DNA of 64,000 nucleotides, taken from NCBI RefSeq assembly GCF_945859705.1, contig NC_079135.1, forward strand, positions 31,359,679 to 31,423,678. The letters are read 5' to 3'. The stretch comes from Episyrphus balteatus (lineage: Eukaryota; Arthropoda; Insecta; Diptera; Syrphidae). This document shows positions 36,290-47,230 of this stretch, in pieces (position 1 is the first letter of the stretch; the number at the start of each line of letters is the position of its first letter). The notes under the pieces are model-generated. The model was not told where the DNA came from and did not search any database. It was given only the letters and a program-made list of their open reading frames with translations. Position numbers and translations under genes: made by a program.

Positions 36290-37795
36290 TAACTTGACAA
36301 CATACCAGGTCCAACTATAAAACAAAACCTGTCTCGAACGTACCTTATCACACACACACACACACACACACAAAATTTCATAAAAATCTATATCTACTGT
36401 CATTCGGTCTTCAAATATGGAATTTAACTATAACTTGACAACAGCGACACCTACTGGGTCCATACCACACACAAAAATCTCTCCAGTCTGGTCAAAATAT
36501 GCAATTCTTCTAAAACTCGACAACAGCGCCACCTACCGGGTCCAATTATAAAAAAAACCTGTCTCGGACGGACCTTATCACATAAACAAAATTTCACAAA
36601 AAATCTGTTCAGTCGTTAGTTCAAAATATGAAATTTTTCTATAACTCGACATCAGCGCCACCTACCGGGTCCAATTATGAAACAAAACCTGTCTCGGATG
36701 GACCTTATCACATCCACCAAATTTCAGAAAAATCTCTCCAGGGGGCCAATTCTGGTTCTGTGAATAAGTGAAACGAAAAGCTTTTCACTTGTTCACTCAT
36801 TTTATTCTCGTTCTGTGAAAAAATGAAAACAAACATCAAAAATATTCATATAAATATATATTTTTTTCACTAAATTATTTGTGATATCATAGGATGAGAA
36901 TCGTTTTTCGTTTCAAATGAATCGAAAAAGTGAAAAGAGTGTTTGAAAGCTAAAGTGAAAAAGTTTTTTTTTTCGATTCACGTTTTCACAGAACCAAATT
37001 GGCCCCCAGTCTGGTCAAAATATGAAATTTTCCTAACTCGACAACAGCGCCACCTACCGGGTCCAATTATAAAAAAACCTGTCTCGGACGGACCTTATCA
37101 CATATACAAAATTTCACAAAAATCTGTTCAGTCGTTCGTTCAAAATATGAAATTATCCTAAAACTCGACAACAGCGCCACCTACCGGGTCCAATTTTGAA
37201 ACAAAACCCGTCTCGGATAGACTTTATCACATACACAACATTTCATAAAAATCTGCCCAGTCTTTCGTTCAAAATATGCAATTTTCCTAAAATTCGACAA
37301 CAGCGCCACCTACCGGGTCCAATTATAAAAAAAAACTGTCTCGGACGGACCTTATCACATAAACAAAATTTCACAAAAATCTGTTCAGTCGTTCGTTCAA
37401 AATATGAAATTATCCTAAAACTCGACAACAGCACCACCTACCGGGTCCAATTATAAAAAAAAACTTGTCTCGGACGTACCTTATCACATAAACAAAATTT
37501 CACAAAAATCTGTCCAGTCGTTCGTTCAAAATATACAATTTTCCTAAAACTCGACAACAGCGCCACCTACCGGGTCCAATTATAAAACAATCCTGTCTCG
37601 GATGGACTTTATCACATACACAAAATTTCACAAAAATCTGTCCAGTCGTTCGTTCAGAATATGCAATTTTCCTACAACTCGACAACAGCGCCACCTACCG
37701 GGTCCAATTATGAAACAAAACCTGTCTCTGATGGACCTTATCACACCCACCAAACTTCAGAAAAATCTGTCCAGTCGTTTAGAAGGAGTAGGCTC
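36290..37795 (+). repeat. Tandem array, ~128-bp unit, about ten copies
   Basis: Each unit contains CGACAACAGCGCCACCTACC, then CTGTCTCGGACGGACCTTATC and AAATCTGTCCAGTCGTTCG. Unit starts fall near 36296, 36438, 36519, 36651, 37041, 37168, 37298, 37424, 37553 and 37681. One unit is short (36438-36519) and one is split by a MITE. A (CA)n run sits at 36349-36372. The ORFs over the array are translations of the repeat. Confidence 0.88.
36741..37007. mobile_element. 267-bp MITE inserted into one unit of the tandem array
   Basis: The ends are GGGGGCCAATTCTGGTTCTG and its inverse, ending TTGGCCCCC. Removing it restores the array unit sequence CTCTCCAGTCTGGTC found in neighbouring units, so both boundaries are known within a few bases. 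CCAG is the likely duplicated target. The interior is AT-rich with GTGAAAA/TTTTCAC inverted motifs. Confidence 0.82.
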
Positions 37796-37830
37796 ACAAA
37801 CAAACGCACAGGAGAATTATATATATAAGA

Positions 37831-38400
37831 TATGGGCTGTAGGCCGGAATGAAATTTAATTTTCTGGAAATTCAAATTCTACCCCCGCAAAAGTTGCATA
37901 TAGTCCTAAAACTAATGTAATATTTTTTTTATTTATTTCCCACCGCTAGGGGGTAGGTATATTATTTTTGTTTTGTTTTTTTAATATTTAAACAAAAAAT
38001 TTTTCAGTATAGAGTTGATACTAAAATTTTCATTTTTTTTTCATTTTTTCATGAACAAAAAAAAATGATGCTTTTTTATGTAATAATATGGGCTGTAGGC
38101 CGGAATGAAATTTAATTTTCTGGAAATTCAAATTCTACCCCCGCAAAAGTTGCATATAGTCCTAAAACTAATGTAATATTTTTTTTATTTATTTCCCACC
38201 GCTAGGGGGTAGGTATATTATTTTTGTTTTGTTTTTTTAATATTTAAACAAAAAATTTTTCAGTATAGAGTTGATACTAAAATTTTCATTTTTTTTTCAT
38301 TTTTTCATGAACAAAAAAAAATTTTTCAGTATAGAGTTGATACTAAAATTTTCATTTTTTTTTCATTTTTTCATGAACAAAAAAAAATGATACTAATATA
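37831..38400 (+). repeat. 256-bp tandem duplication plus a 66-bp partial third copy
   Basis: 37831-38086 is repeated at 38087-38340 with almost no differences (both start TATGGGCTGTAGGCCGG). A shorter piece from TTTTTCAGTATAGAGTTGAT is repeated again to about 38392. Near-identity implies that this is recent. Confidence 0.88.
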
Positions 38401-38560
38401 GAATTAATTAAGGAACTAAATTAAACAAAAACCAAAAAAATAAGTATTTAACTGAAAAATATTTAAAAAATATTTCTTCTCCGTAAGCCCTGATCTATCG
38501 TTTGTTTTCTGGGCTTATTTTTTCTGGGTTCGATTGCAATGAGGAATAACTAATGGAGGC

Positions 38561-39344
38561 CAGTGTTGCCAGGACCGGCTATTTATATGATTTATCAAAA
38601 TTTGGCTCCTTAAGTTTTCAATTTGGCGATTTTTGGCTCCTTAAAATTAAAAACTTTTATAATAAAAGAACTTGATTATTATGATCAGGCTGTAAAAGTC
38701 TTCGAAGTAGAACTAAACTTTTTCGAAGTAGAATCTGACGTCTTGATGAAAAGCGGAATTGTGAATGTACCTTTTTTTCATTCATATACATATAAGGAGT
38801 TCAGAATTATAATGGGCCAAGTCCACTTGTCTTTAGGTTGGATGTTTTAAGGTCTTAAAAATTAAGGGTTTCGTTTTATGTCAAATAAAATTAAAGAAAG
38901 ACATTTTGGAGATATAGAGCTATCGATCTGTGGAACGTTTATTTCAAAAGTTCCTTTAGTTTCTGAGAAATAGCTTCTCAAAGTTTAGAGTAATGCACAA
39001 ATTTCAAATGGACTTAACCCGTTATTATTCTGAACGCCTCATATTTTGTTTCCACTTTTCCACAATGTAGATATATTTGTTTTGTCATTTATTACTAAAA
39101 TAATAATTAAAGAATCTAACTTGAAGTCTAATAAATTTAATACAGAGTATTATTTCTTTTTTTATTTTTTGTTTATGTTATCATATAATCTAAGTTAATT
39201 TGAAGTTGAAAAAAAAAATGATAAAAAAAATGGTACAAAACACATTATTATGAGTTTTTATGAACAATTTTTGAAATTGGCGATTTTTGGCTCTAAGACT
39301 TCTAAAATTCGGCTCCTTGCCTCTAAAATTCTCTGGCAACACTG
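38561..39344. mobile_element. 784-bp hAT MITE nested in the larger hAT
   Basis: The ends are CAGTGTTGCCAGG and CTGGCAACACTG, with exact 8-bp copies of ATGGAGGC at 38553-38560 and 39345-39352. The subterminal motif TTTGGCTCCTTA is repeated and inverted at both ends. No ORF of note. Confidence 0.88.
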
Positions 39345-39733
39345 ATGGAGGCTGTTTAAAGAAGAATTAATGCATTAATTAATTACAATTTTTTTTTAAT
39401 ATAAGATTTATGTGTTTTATAAGCCCATTTTGTTGTTTGTTTATTTTTTTGCAATTTCAAATTCGAATGCGCGACCGCGACCCCTAGCGGTTCTTGAACC
39501 AAATGCAACTTTTGCGGGGGTATGTTTTTTTTTCAATTTGATTTTTTCTCCATACAATGCGCTCCGGCCAAATGGGCAGGATTCACAGTCAGCAACAGGG
39601 TTTAAGGATGTTAATTTAAGATTCTTATACATAAGAATAAATTAAATTTATTCTTGAAAGGGTTCCGCCAATTGATAATATTTTTTGTTAGGGGTCCGCA
39701 CACTCTCAAAGGTTGAGAACCTTTGGTTTAGAA

Positions 39734-40237
39734 GATATTGGCATTCAGAGATATTGTCTTCCCTTTGTCGATACAAAGACCATACCCGCAAAAAATAATA
39801 TTGAGATCGTTTTTTGTACACTTATTCGGTGAAACAATGCTTCTTATATAGATAGTTTCTATCTCTTCTGTTAAAGCGCTATGTTTAAGGCTTTGGTTTA
39901 TTTTGTTTTTATAAATCGTCATCTTATATCTATCAGTTTCTGACTCTTAAAAAATTTGCCTTAAAATTTATTTCTCCTTAGTAGAACAATTACCCTACTC
40001 CTGCTGGAGTCTTCCGTGTGGAGAGCAAGATCCTAAAATAATTTAATAGACGAAATATTGGTATCGCTACTTTAAAATATATGTCCTGAATACGTCACAG
40101 CCTAAATAAAGAGTTCTCTCAATAGGTTGACCTAACTGGAACTAGGTTGATTCGATTGAGAGAATTTGAAACGACTTGGATAATTTTTCGTACATGTTCG
40201 CTTTAGTGGAGTAACTAAAGCTCAAAAATTGGCAATA
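39734..40237. other. Continuation of the interrupted repeat, then unassigned sequence
   Basis: 39734 onward resumes the repeat broken at 35065 (GATATTGGCATTCAGAGATA). A short inverted repeat (TTCTCTCAATAGGTTGA and its inverse) lies at 40115-40165. No gene is seen. Confidence 0.4.
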
Positions 40238-41695
40238 TTAGGGAACCCGGCCGAACAGCTTAGATTTTGATGATCTTTTTTTTCAAACGTCGGTAATTAA
40301 AAATACTTTAAAGTCTATAGATTAAAAATTGCCGGTGTTGCCGTTTTAATTTTTTAAATTTAATTGAAGATTTTTGTGAACAAAAACAAATTTTTTTCAA
40401 AAATTTTTCTTAAATTTCATAAATTAATTGATGCCAAAAGATTGTCTAGGAAATTCAAGGAAAAAAAATATATGGGAGTGAGGGACAATCTTCCATCGTT
40501 CAAGCGATAGATGCAATTTTCTTATTAATTGACTTCAAATACAAAAAAAAATATTTGAACACAACGGCAACACCTACAATATTCAAATATACATTTTTTA
40601 AAAGCTAGAAGCTTAGTCATACATGTAAAATTAAAATTAAGTTAATTGAATGAACGGCTTTTGAAAGAATGGTAATTGAACTCAGATTTTTGAAAAAAAA
40701 AATTATTGAAAAAATTTTAACATATCGTTTTTTAAACTTGGTCGTAATATAAAATGCATTTATTTTCAAATTTTTTTGGCCGCATTTATTATGATTTCAA
40801 ATTATAAAAGGAAATGTCAATATGTATTACGGTTTATGAAAAAGATTAAAAAGTATTTCATTTTCGAAGAACTTTTTTTAATAAAAGTTTTGAAAAAAAA
40901 TGTAACTTATTTTTTTTTTTTTAAGTTCAGCATCTAAACATAAAATTATTTTCTATTCATTTAATAACCCTTACTGTTGAAAGTTAAATAGCAAAAATTT
41001 AAAGTTCCTATTTACCACAGTCTTTGAGAAAATTAATTATTTCAATGCAAAAATTCAGTTTTAATAAAAAAAAACCATTGAAATGAAGTAATTTTTCATT
41101 TTTTTTTCAAAAGTGTGATATATTTTACCTTTTTTGCTTCGGAATTCAACTGATAATATTTATGGCCAAAAATTTTTTTTAAATAAATTCATATTTTATT
41201 AGAAAAAGTTTGGAAAAAAGTCATTTTAATTTTTTCTAATAACATTTTTTTTTTTAATTCTGAGTTTGAGGACCATTTTTTTTAAAAGTCTTGATTTAAT
41301 TTAGTGGATTTAAATTTAAGAGATAAGAATGAGCTTCTGGCTTTTTAAAAATGTATTTTAAAATATTGTAGGTGTTGCCGTTGTTTTCAAAATATTTTTT
41401 TTGTGTTTGAGGTCAGAATGTTAGAAAATTGCATTTATCGCTTAAACGATGGAAGATTGTCCCTTACTGCCTTTTATATATTTTCCTTAAATTACCTAGA
41501 GAATCTTTTGCTATCTTTTGTTTTATGAAATTTAAGCAAAAAAATGGTTTTGTTAAAAAAAAAATTAATTTTAATTTTTAAAAAACAATACGGCAACACC
41601 GGCAATTTTTAATCTATAGACTTTAAAGTATTTTTAATTACCTACGTTTGAAAAAAAAATCGTCAAAATCAGAGCTGTTCGGCCGGGTTCCCTAA
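40238..41695. mobile_element. 1458-bp foldback element with TA duplication
   Basis: The ends are TTAGGGAACCCGGCCGAACA and its inverse, with TA on each side (40236-40237 and 41696-41697). The arms stay well matched for about 400 bp, including CGGCAACACCGGCAATTTTT and GACAATCTTCCATCGTT blocks. The central 700 bp is AT-rich and more diverged. There is no ORF. The TA duplication suggests a Tc1/mariner-type mobiliser. Confidence 0.8.
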
Positions 41696-41911
41696 TAATT
41701 TGCTTTAGTTAGTTTTTTAAAGAAATCAAAGAATATTGTTCAAATTATATTGAAGACCTAGGCAGAGACTAGAAGACAAAACATAAGTGAATCTTATATC
41801 TGCTTTCAATTTTAGAAAGTAATGTAACAAGAAAAGTTTTGATAATTAAATATTTATATTTTTAACTCCATTTGTTTATATTTCATACCTTCCCAATATC
41901 ATACTACACTT

Positions 41912-44427
41912 CTAATTCAACTTCGTCTGACAAGAAAATACAAATGAAATACTTTCGGCAGATGACCCAAGACACGCTTCCTAAAAAGATTAAAATACAT
42001 AACTTCAATCGTCAACAGAATGATAAACAAAAAAAAACTTACTTCTAGAAAACTATTTGAAAATGGTTTCCGATAATGTTGCCATTGCATCAATTCATTT
42101 ATTTGAAGAGAGTCTTTGAGTGCTTCATTACACTTAACTTCTCCAGTTCCATTACAATAGCATGATAGATTTTCGTGCGTAGCACAGTCATCAAAATCCA
42201 TTGGAAGTCCAAACAATCCAGTCATTTCTTCAACTGAAAATTTTACCGAAGCTTCACTACCAAACTCCTCAGTCGGTTCTCCTACATCATTATTCTTTAA
42301 GGCACATCCACCCAAACTGGTTTTACCAATCTGCCTTTGAAATATTTTCTCTTCAATTGTCCCCACCGTAATCAAACGATATATTTTCACATCTTTTTTC
42401 TGTCCATCTCTCCAGATTCGGGACATGGCTTGTTGATCTGTCGCTGGATTCCAATCGTTGTCGAATAAAATCAAACGTGATGCTCCACACAAATTCAAAC
42501 CAACTCCTCCAGCTTTAGCACTCAATAGAAAAACTCTCGAGGTAGATGACTCTTCATTAAATTTATTTACAATAGAATTTCTATCACTCGCCGCTGTGCT
42601 TCCATCCAGTCGTGATGCGCCGAGGTTAAGAAAATCACAGAGTCCCTGTAGCATATCGAGAGTTTTAGTGTGATTTGATACTAGAACCACACGCTCGTCA
42701 GAAGCTGCAATATCAGTCAAAAAGTTTTGAACTAATTCCAATTTTCCAGAATCAAATGGTCCCATTTCTGACCAATCGGGAAGGAATTTTTCTAACTTTT
42801 TCGTAAGCACATTTGATGATTTTGAACGAGATATCAAAGATGGATGATTGCAAATTTTCTTCAAAATCGTTATAATTTGAAGGGGATTCATATTTTTGAG
42901 CAAATCCTCCTTCTGTGATTCCCACAGTTCTAGAGCTCTGATTAATAGAAATTGTTGTAACTCAGATGGTTTAACAAATACAACATACTCTCGCTTTTTT
43001 GGCAAATATTGTTGATTAACAGATTGGGTTCGTCGGAGAATAAACTTCTTCGATATTGACTTAAGTTCTGCAGCTCTCTGAGAACCTTTTGATTTTGTCT
43101 CTTCATCAGCATCTTGTGCCTGACCTTGAACAATAGAATTTTCAAATTCTCTCTTGAATTCCTGATATGAGCCAAGGATTCCAGGATTAACAAAATCTGC
43201 AAGAGTAAAAAATTCTTGCAGGTCATTTTGTATCGGTGTTCCTGTTAGAATGATCTTCCGTTGGATGTTCATTCCTTGGAGTGCTATTGAAACTTTTGTT
43301 GCACTATTTTTCAACCGATGACCTTCATCGCAGATGACTAAATCAAAGTCAAGAACTTTGAATTCATCAGAATGACCTAGAAACATTTCATACGAGACAA
43401 TGACAAATGGAATATGATTCTGATGGGAGAACTGATGCAGTTTGTGTTTCGCATCGACAACAAACGCATACATGCGCTCGTTTTTTAACCATTTGTTGAT
43501 TTCATTATTCCAATTTGATGTAAGACTACTTGGACAGACAATTAGAACTCTCTGCAGAACTCGATCACCTCCGAAGGGACCGTGTTTGAGAAGAGTATGG
43601 CATAGTGCCAGACATTGGAGGGTTTTGCCCAATCCCATTTCATCGGCCAGAATGGCGCCATGAAAACCTGGATTTTTGAAACCCATTACGCACTCATAGA
43701 GAAAGCAAATGCCTTCCCTCTGATGTGGACGCAGATGCTGAACCAACATTGGTGTGACTCGTACTTCGTAAACAGCACGATTGAGTTTGTTGAACCTTTT
43801 TTCGTCTTCCGGCTTGGGAAGAATCAAAGGCTCAACATCTATCTCTGGCAGAGTTTTTATTTTAGATGGCACCTTTTTTGTCATCTTCGGTGCAGTAAGA
43901 TGAAGCATTGGAAAGAAGACACTGTGATGGGTTTTCTTTTTTTTCTCCTCTGGTTCATGCCATTCATCAGAAGATCCTTTGAGAATCTTTTTATTTGCAT
44001 AGAACTCTTTGAGATTTGTGACTTTTTCTTGGATTTCCACTTCTTTGCCACTGATGACAAAAAAAGCTCCTTCGCTAAGTTCTTCGGTTTTAATTGCATT
44101 CGATGTACCCAAATATTGACCAGTCTCACTTTTAAGAACACAAATATTTCCTCTTACCTCAAGGGACCCGTCACCTTCCCAGGTTTTGTGTTTTTTTGTT
44201 GTGATCTTTCGCCAAACAACATTGTAAAGGATTTTGTTATTTTGGTCATGATCATTTTGACGCTGGTGGTTGTAATTTTCTTTACCAGTTTTTGATGTTG
44301 ATGAAGAGATTTCATTGTCCTGTGGTGGTGGTGGGTTTTGAGAAGTTCTTGATGTTGAAGCAATTGTAGGGAATATGTTTCTTTGAAAAGGGGAAGATTT
44401 CATTGATGGAGCCCCAGAACGACGCAT
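41912..44427 (-). CDS. RAD54B: RAD54B-like DNA repair and recombination ATPase
   Basis: Two exons, 42043-44427 (795 codons) and 41912-41980 (22 codons plus stop), are separated by a 62-bp intron with GTAAGT donor; without splicing the frame reads through the intron. The product is 817 aa. Residues 66-170 match the RAD54B-specific N-terminal module (VVWRKITTKKHKTWEGDG, then a GKEVEI block). The SNF2 motor follows: HLRPHQREG 231, Walker A DEMGLGKT 262-269, DEGH 367-370, LTGTPIQNDL 394-403, FILRRTQ 462-468, then helicase-C with SAKAGGVGLNL 636-646 and QAMSRIWRDGQ 666-676. All motor motifs are intact. It is a nuclear dsDNA translocase of the Swi2/Snf2 family that assists Rad51 in homologous recombination. 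The N-terminal module and overall similarity favour RAD54B over RAD54L (okra). Confidence 0.92.
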
Positions 44428-44607
44428 TTTATTATTTCTTTAATATTTGGATTTTATGTGAAGATTGAAGAAGAAATGTTTAATTTTTAAAACTTCGCGG
44501 GCTTTCAAATTTCAAAATAAACAACTTTTGACAACCAAAGTTATGGGCAGGAGTTCAAACGGTTTAAGGGCACTACTACATCGACCTTTACGACTTTAAA
44601 CTAAATG

Positions 44608-44856
44608 CCTGGCTACACAGTGATTTTTCAATCGATTGAAAAATCACAGGCGGTGGCTACACACTGTTGTGCCCAATCACGTTCCACTTTTACATTTTTT
44701 AGGAACAAACGTCAAAAAGAAGAAAAATTTAGGAATGGAACTGTACTGCCCTCAGAAAATTCAGTTCTCTTCGTGAGCATCTTGCCCCTTCACTCTTCAT
44801 ACCGCTTGCCTACAAACTCACTGCTTAGGCGATTGAAAAATCACGGTGTAGCCAGG
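44608..44856. mobile_element. 249-bp MITE
   Basis: The ends are CCTGGCTACACAGTGATTTT and the inverse AATCACGGTGTAGCCAGG, with the pairing continuing through CAATCG. It lies about 180 bp upstream of the RAD54B start. No clean target duplication is seen. Confidence 0.75.
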
Positions 44857-44898
44857 TAATAACGCGTATCTGTAGTAGCTAAAGTAAGACAGTGTTAA

Positions 44899-45126
44899 GG
44901 CTTAACTACATACACCACTTTTTGAAAAAGTACAAAAGTGAAAATATTTTTTTTCTCGCTAGCGCAATTGTTTTGTGAAAAAGAGTATACAAATTGTTTT
45001 TAAGACCAAAAAATAAGCTTTCTGCATCATTAGTTTTAATTTTCCAGCCCGAAAAACTACACAAAAATGCATTTGAAAATTTTCACTTTTGTACTTTTTC
45101 ACTTTTTGAGCCAATGTAGTTATACC
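44899..45126. mobile_element. 228-bp TTAA MITE (GGCTTAACTACAT family)
   Basis: The ends are GGCTTAACTACAT and ATGTAGTTATACC, flanked by TTAA (44895-44898) and TTTA (45127-45130). Subterminal AAAAAGTACAAAAGTGAAAA is inverted at the other end. A longer relative lies at 52468-53766. TTAA targeting suggests a piggyBac-type source. Confidence 0.75.
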
Positions 45127-45138
45127 TTTAGACTAATC

Positions 45139-45337
45139 ATGAGTAAAAACCTAGTACAACAACTACATATTCCTATCTACTCGAGCAGAAGATAATTTGT
45201 TGTTTGTAGTAGTACTAGCCAACGCGTTGCATTAGAGGTGCTTACTCATGAGTATATCTAGTAATACAATTTTAACACATGATCTTGTACTCGAGGAGAT
45301 AGGAATGTGTAGTTGTTGTTCTAGATTTCTACTCACG
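45139..45337. mobile_element. ~200-bp foldback MITE
   Basis: The left arm, ATGAGTAAAAACCTAGTACA, with CAACTACATATTCCTATCT, is mirrored on the right by AGATAGGAATGTGTAGTTG and CTAGATTTCTACTCACG. The arms are about 55 bp. Confidence 0.65.
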
Positions 45338-45578
45338 AGTAAACTACCAACTCCAATGGAGCAGGTAACAAAAAAAAATAACCTGTCATATTTTTAGGCT
45401 CTCCGAAACCAACACCCTTGTTTTTTTTCAACTAGGAAATTAACCAACGTGAAAGTTTGGAAATACAAAAATAACTGAGTTCCTTTGGGAATATTTATCT
45501 ACTGCTTAGTACTTAAAGCTGATTTGAACTACTTTTTCAATAGAGCAAAAGTGATTCAAAGTATTTTTAAGTACTAAA

Positions 45579-45726
45579 GCCTGGTACGCTGCTCGCGCTA
45601 AATTTTAGCTCCCATACAAATTATCGAAAATTTTTAGCCGAGATAAAATGGATCCCATACAAGTTATCGATAACTTGTATGGAAATTTTATCTCAGCTAA
45701 ATTTTAGCGCGAGCAGCGTACCAGGC
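45579..45726. mobile_element. 148-bp palindromic TTAA MITE, copy 1
   Basis: It starts GCCTGGTACGCTGCTCGCG and ends with the inverse. The centre has GTTATCGATAAC; flanks are TAAA on the left and TTAA on the right. Confidence 0.9.
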
Positions 45727-46064
45727 TTAAGAACTAGATAAATGTTCCCAAAAAAACGCAGCTAATATGTTGGTTTGGGATATTGCCTATGAAACCCATG
45801 GTATAAAAAGAGAAGGTATGATCATTAGAAAAAACTCAGTATCGAGTACTGTCAAAACTTATGGCTACTTAAGGTTTTGACAGCCCAGCCCATTGAAATT
45901 GTTGTTGTAAACAAATTTGTCTTGGAAATTGTTGTTGCTTTTGACTTTGCCAAATGCAAACGTCAAAACCTTATTACCCCATTTTGTAAGATGGCGGCTC
46001 TTATGATCATACCTTGTCTTATTATACCATGTATGAAACCCTTCAAAAGCAACTCGTTTTTGAA

Positions 46065-46212
46065 GCCTGGTACGCTGCTCGCGCTAAATTTTAGCCGAGA
46101 TAAAATTCCCATACAAGTTATCGATAATTTGTATGGGATCCATTTTAGCTCAAATAAAATTTTTCGATCATTTGTATGGGAGCTAAAATTTAGCGCGAGC
46201 TGCGTACCAGGC
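46065..46212. mobile_element. 148-bp palindromic TTAA MITE, copy 2
   Basis: Opposite orientation to copy 1 and a few substitutions more diverged (for example TGCGTACC instead of AGCGTACC near the right end). The central TATCGATA is kept. Confidence 0.88.
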
Positions 46213-46273
46213 TTTAATGGCGAAACGAAAGAAATTCCATAAACCTACACATTTGAATGTATTCTGTCGCGAC

Positions 46274-46833
46274 CAGGGTTCGGACTTCAGTTTCAAAATT
46301 TCGAAGCAAATTTGAAAAAAAAAGTGAAGTAGATCCCAAATTTCGGAAGTAGATTTCAAAATTAAAGTTTCAGAACATTTATTTACAAAAATTTATTCTA
46401 AATAAATTATTTTTCAAGAAAATTATTTTTCTTTACTTTTTTTATTATGATCTTTTCCAAAAAACCTTTCTCATCTAGTAGTTGTAACGGTGCTTTGGGT
46501 AAAACGGTTAATTCAGCATAATCTAACAAATTTTTGATCAGGCATTCTCCAAAATCAGTCAAAATTACTTTGATAAACTTTATTTATATCTTGAATTCGA
46601 AGAATAATTGACCTTCATTCATCATTTGAGATTTCAGTTGAGCTTTATTTCTCATTGCCTCGACCAGATTTAAAATTGAAGTTAAATCCCTTTCTCTAAA
46701 TTTATTATTTGAAAAATATTTTTCAATCAAGAAATAGAAGTAGATCCTGAAAAAGAGAAGTAGGGAAGTAGATTTTATTTTTTTCCCAAAATCGAAGTAA
46801 ATCTACTTCGATCGAAGTAAAGTCCGAACCCTG
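46274..46833. mobile_element. 560-bp hAT MITE with 8-bp duplication
   Basis: The ends are CAGGGTTCGGACTT and AAGTCCGAACCCTG, with exact GTCGCGAC copies at 46266-46273 and 46834-46841. Subterminal GAAGTAGAT repeats are inverted at the two ends. No ORF. Confidence 0.9.
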
Positions 46834-46841
46834 GTCGCGAC

Positions 46842-47230
46842 GACAAATATGCGTGGGTTTGGAAAAACTCATAATTCGCTTAAATGTGAACTTCCCCTTA
46901 TGTCATCAAAAAATTGATAAATGAATTCTCAAAACACCGACTCAGTTTCAGTTCATTTTGGGTTAGGATTTATTCATGTATTTTTTTTTTATTATTTTTC
47001 TGCTGATAACATTTTAAAAAATAACATAAAACTGTGCATTTATTTTATTATTTTATATTTTCTTGGGTCAGAAAGTACAATCGATTGGATTAGTAAAGAC
47101 TATCGATTAGATAGATGATAGAACCGTTCATATTAAATAAAACACGTTCATAAGTTCATTGGGTTCAAAGTACGATCTGTATCTAGTCTAGTGAGGACTA
47201 AACGGTCAAGTCAAAGCATTTACAAACAAA
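46842..47230. other. Upstream region of the DHRS4-like gene
   Basis: Contains the probable promoter and 5' UTR of the gene starting at 47231. ATCGATT occurs at 47079 and ATCGATTAG at 47102, but I cannot fix a start site. Confidence 0.4.

Larger units (their letters stand above)
35330..37830 (+). mobile_element. Dispersed element starting CTAGCTGACCCGGCGGAC, inserted in the hAT
   Basis: The left end reads CTAGCTGACCCGGCGGACTT and the right end is a TATATATAAGAT tail. The uninterrupted target is preserved in the second half of the tandem duplication: GTAATAA joins TATGGGCTGTAGG directly at 38080-38096, whereas here the two are separated. I recall CTAGCTGACCCGGC-type repeats with (AT)-rich tails from many insect genomes, but cannot assign a class. 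No coding capacity remains; most of it is the tandem array 36290-37795. Confidence 0.6.
35074..39725. mobile_element. hAT element (8-bp duplication) containing nested insertions
   Basis: The ends are CATCGGTTCTCAACC and GGTTGAGAACCTTTG, with the subterminal motif GGTCCGCGGACC on the left and GGGGTCCGC on the right. GTTTAGAA is duplicated at 35066-35073 and 39726-39733. The 4652-bp span is inflated by a 2.5-kb insertion at 35330, a tandem duplication at 37831 and a second hAT at 38561. Inverted internal blocks (CCCCCGCAAAAGTTGCA at 37882 and its inverse near 39508) show that the original element was partly palindromic. No transposase frame is visible. Confidence 0.8.

Noticed and set aside
36290..37795. 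Regularly spaced repeats that might suggest a CRISPR array
   Set aside because: The unit is about 128 bp with related, not unique, spacers, in a eukaryotic transposon; no cas genes exist here.
41917..42042. C-terminal extension of RAD54B ending in a hydrophobic tail
   Set aside because: It is intron read-through: a GTAAGT donor at 42042 and a TTTTTAG acceptor join in frame to a 22-codon last exon with a conserved-looking SFVF end.
43615..44295. 226-codon plus-strand frame
   Set aside because: Antisense shadow of the RAD54B coding exon; Phe/Leu-rich with no domain.
45877..46242. 121-codon plus-strand frame
   Set aside because: Its second half is the translation of MITE copy 2 (similar peptides occur at copies 3, 10 and 11), so it is not a gene.
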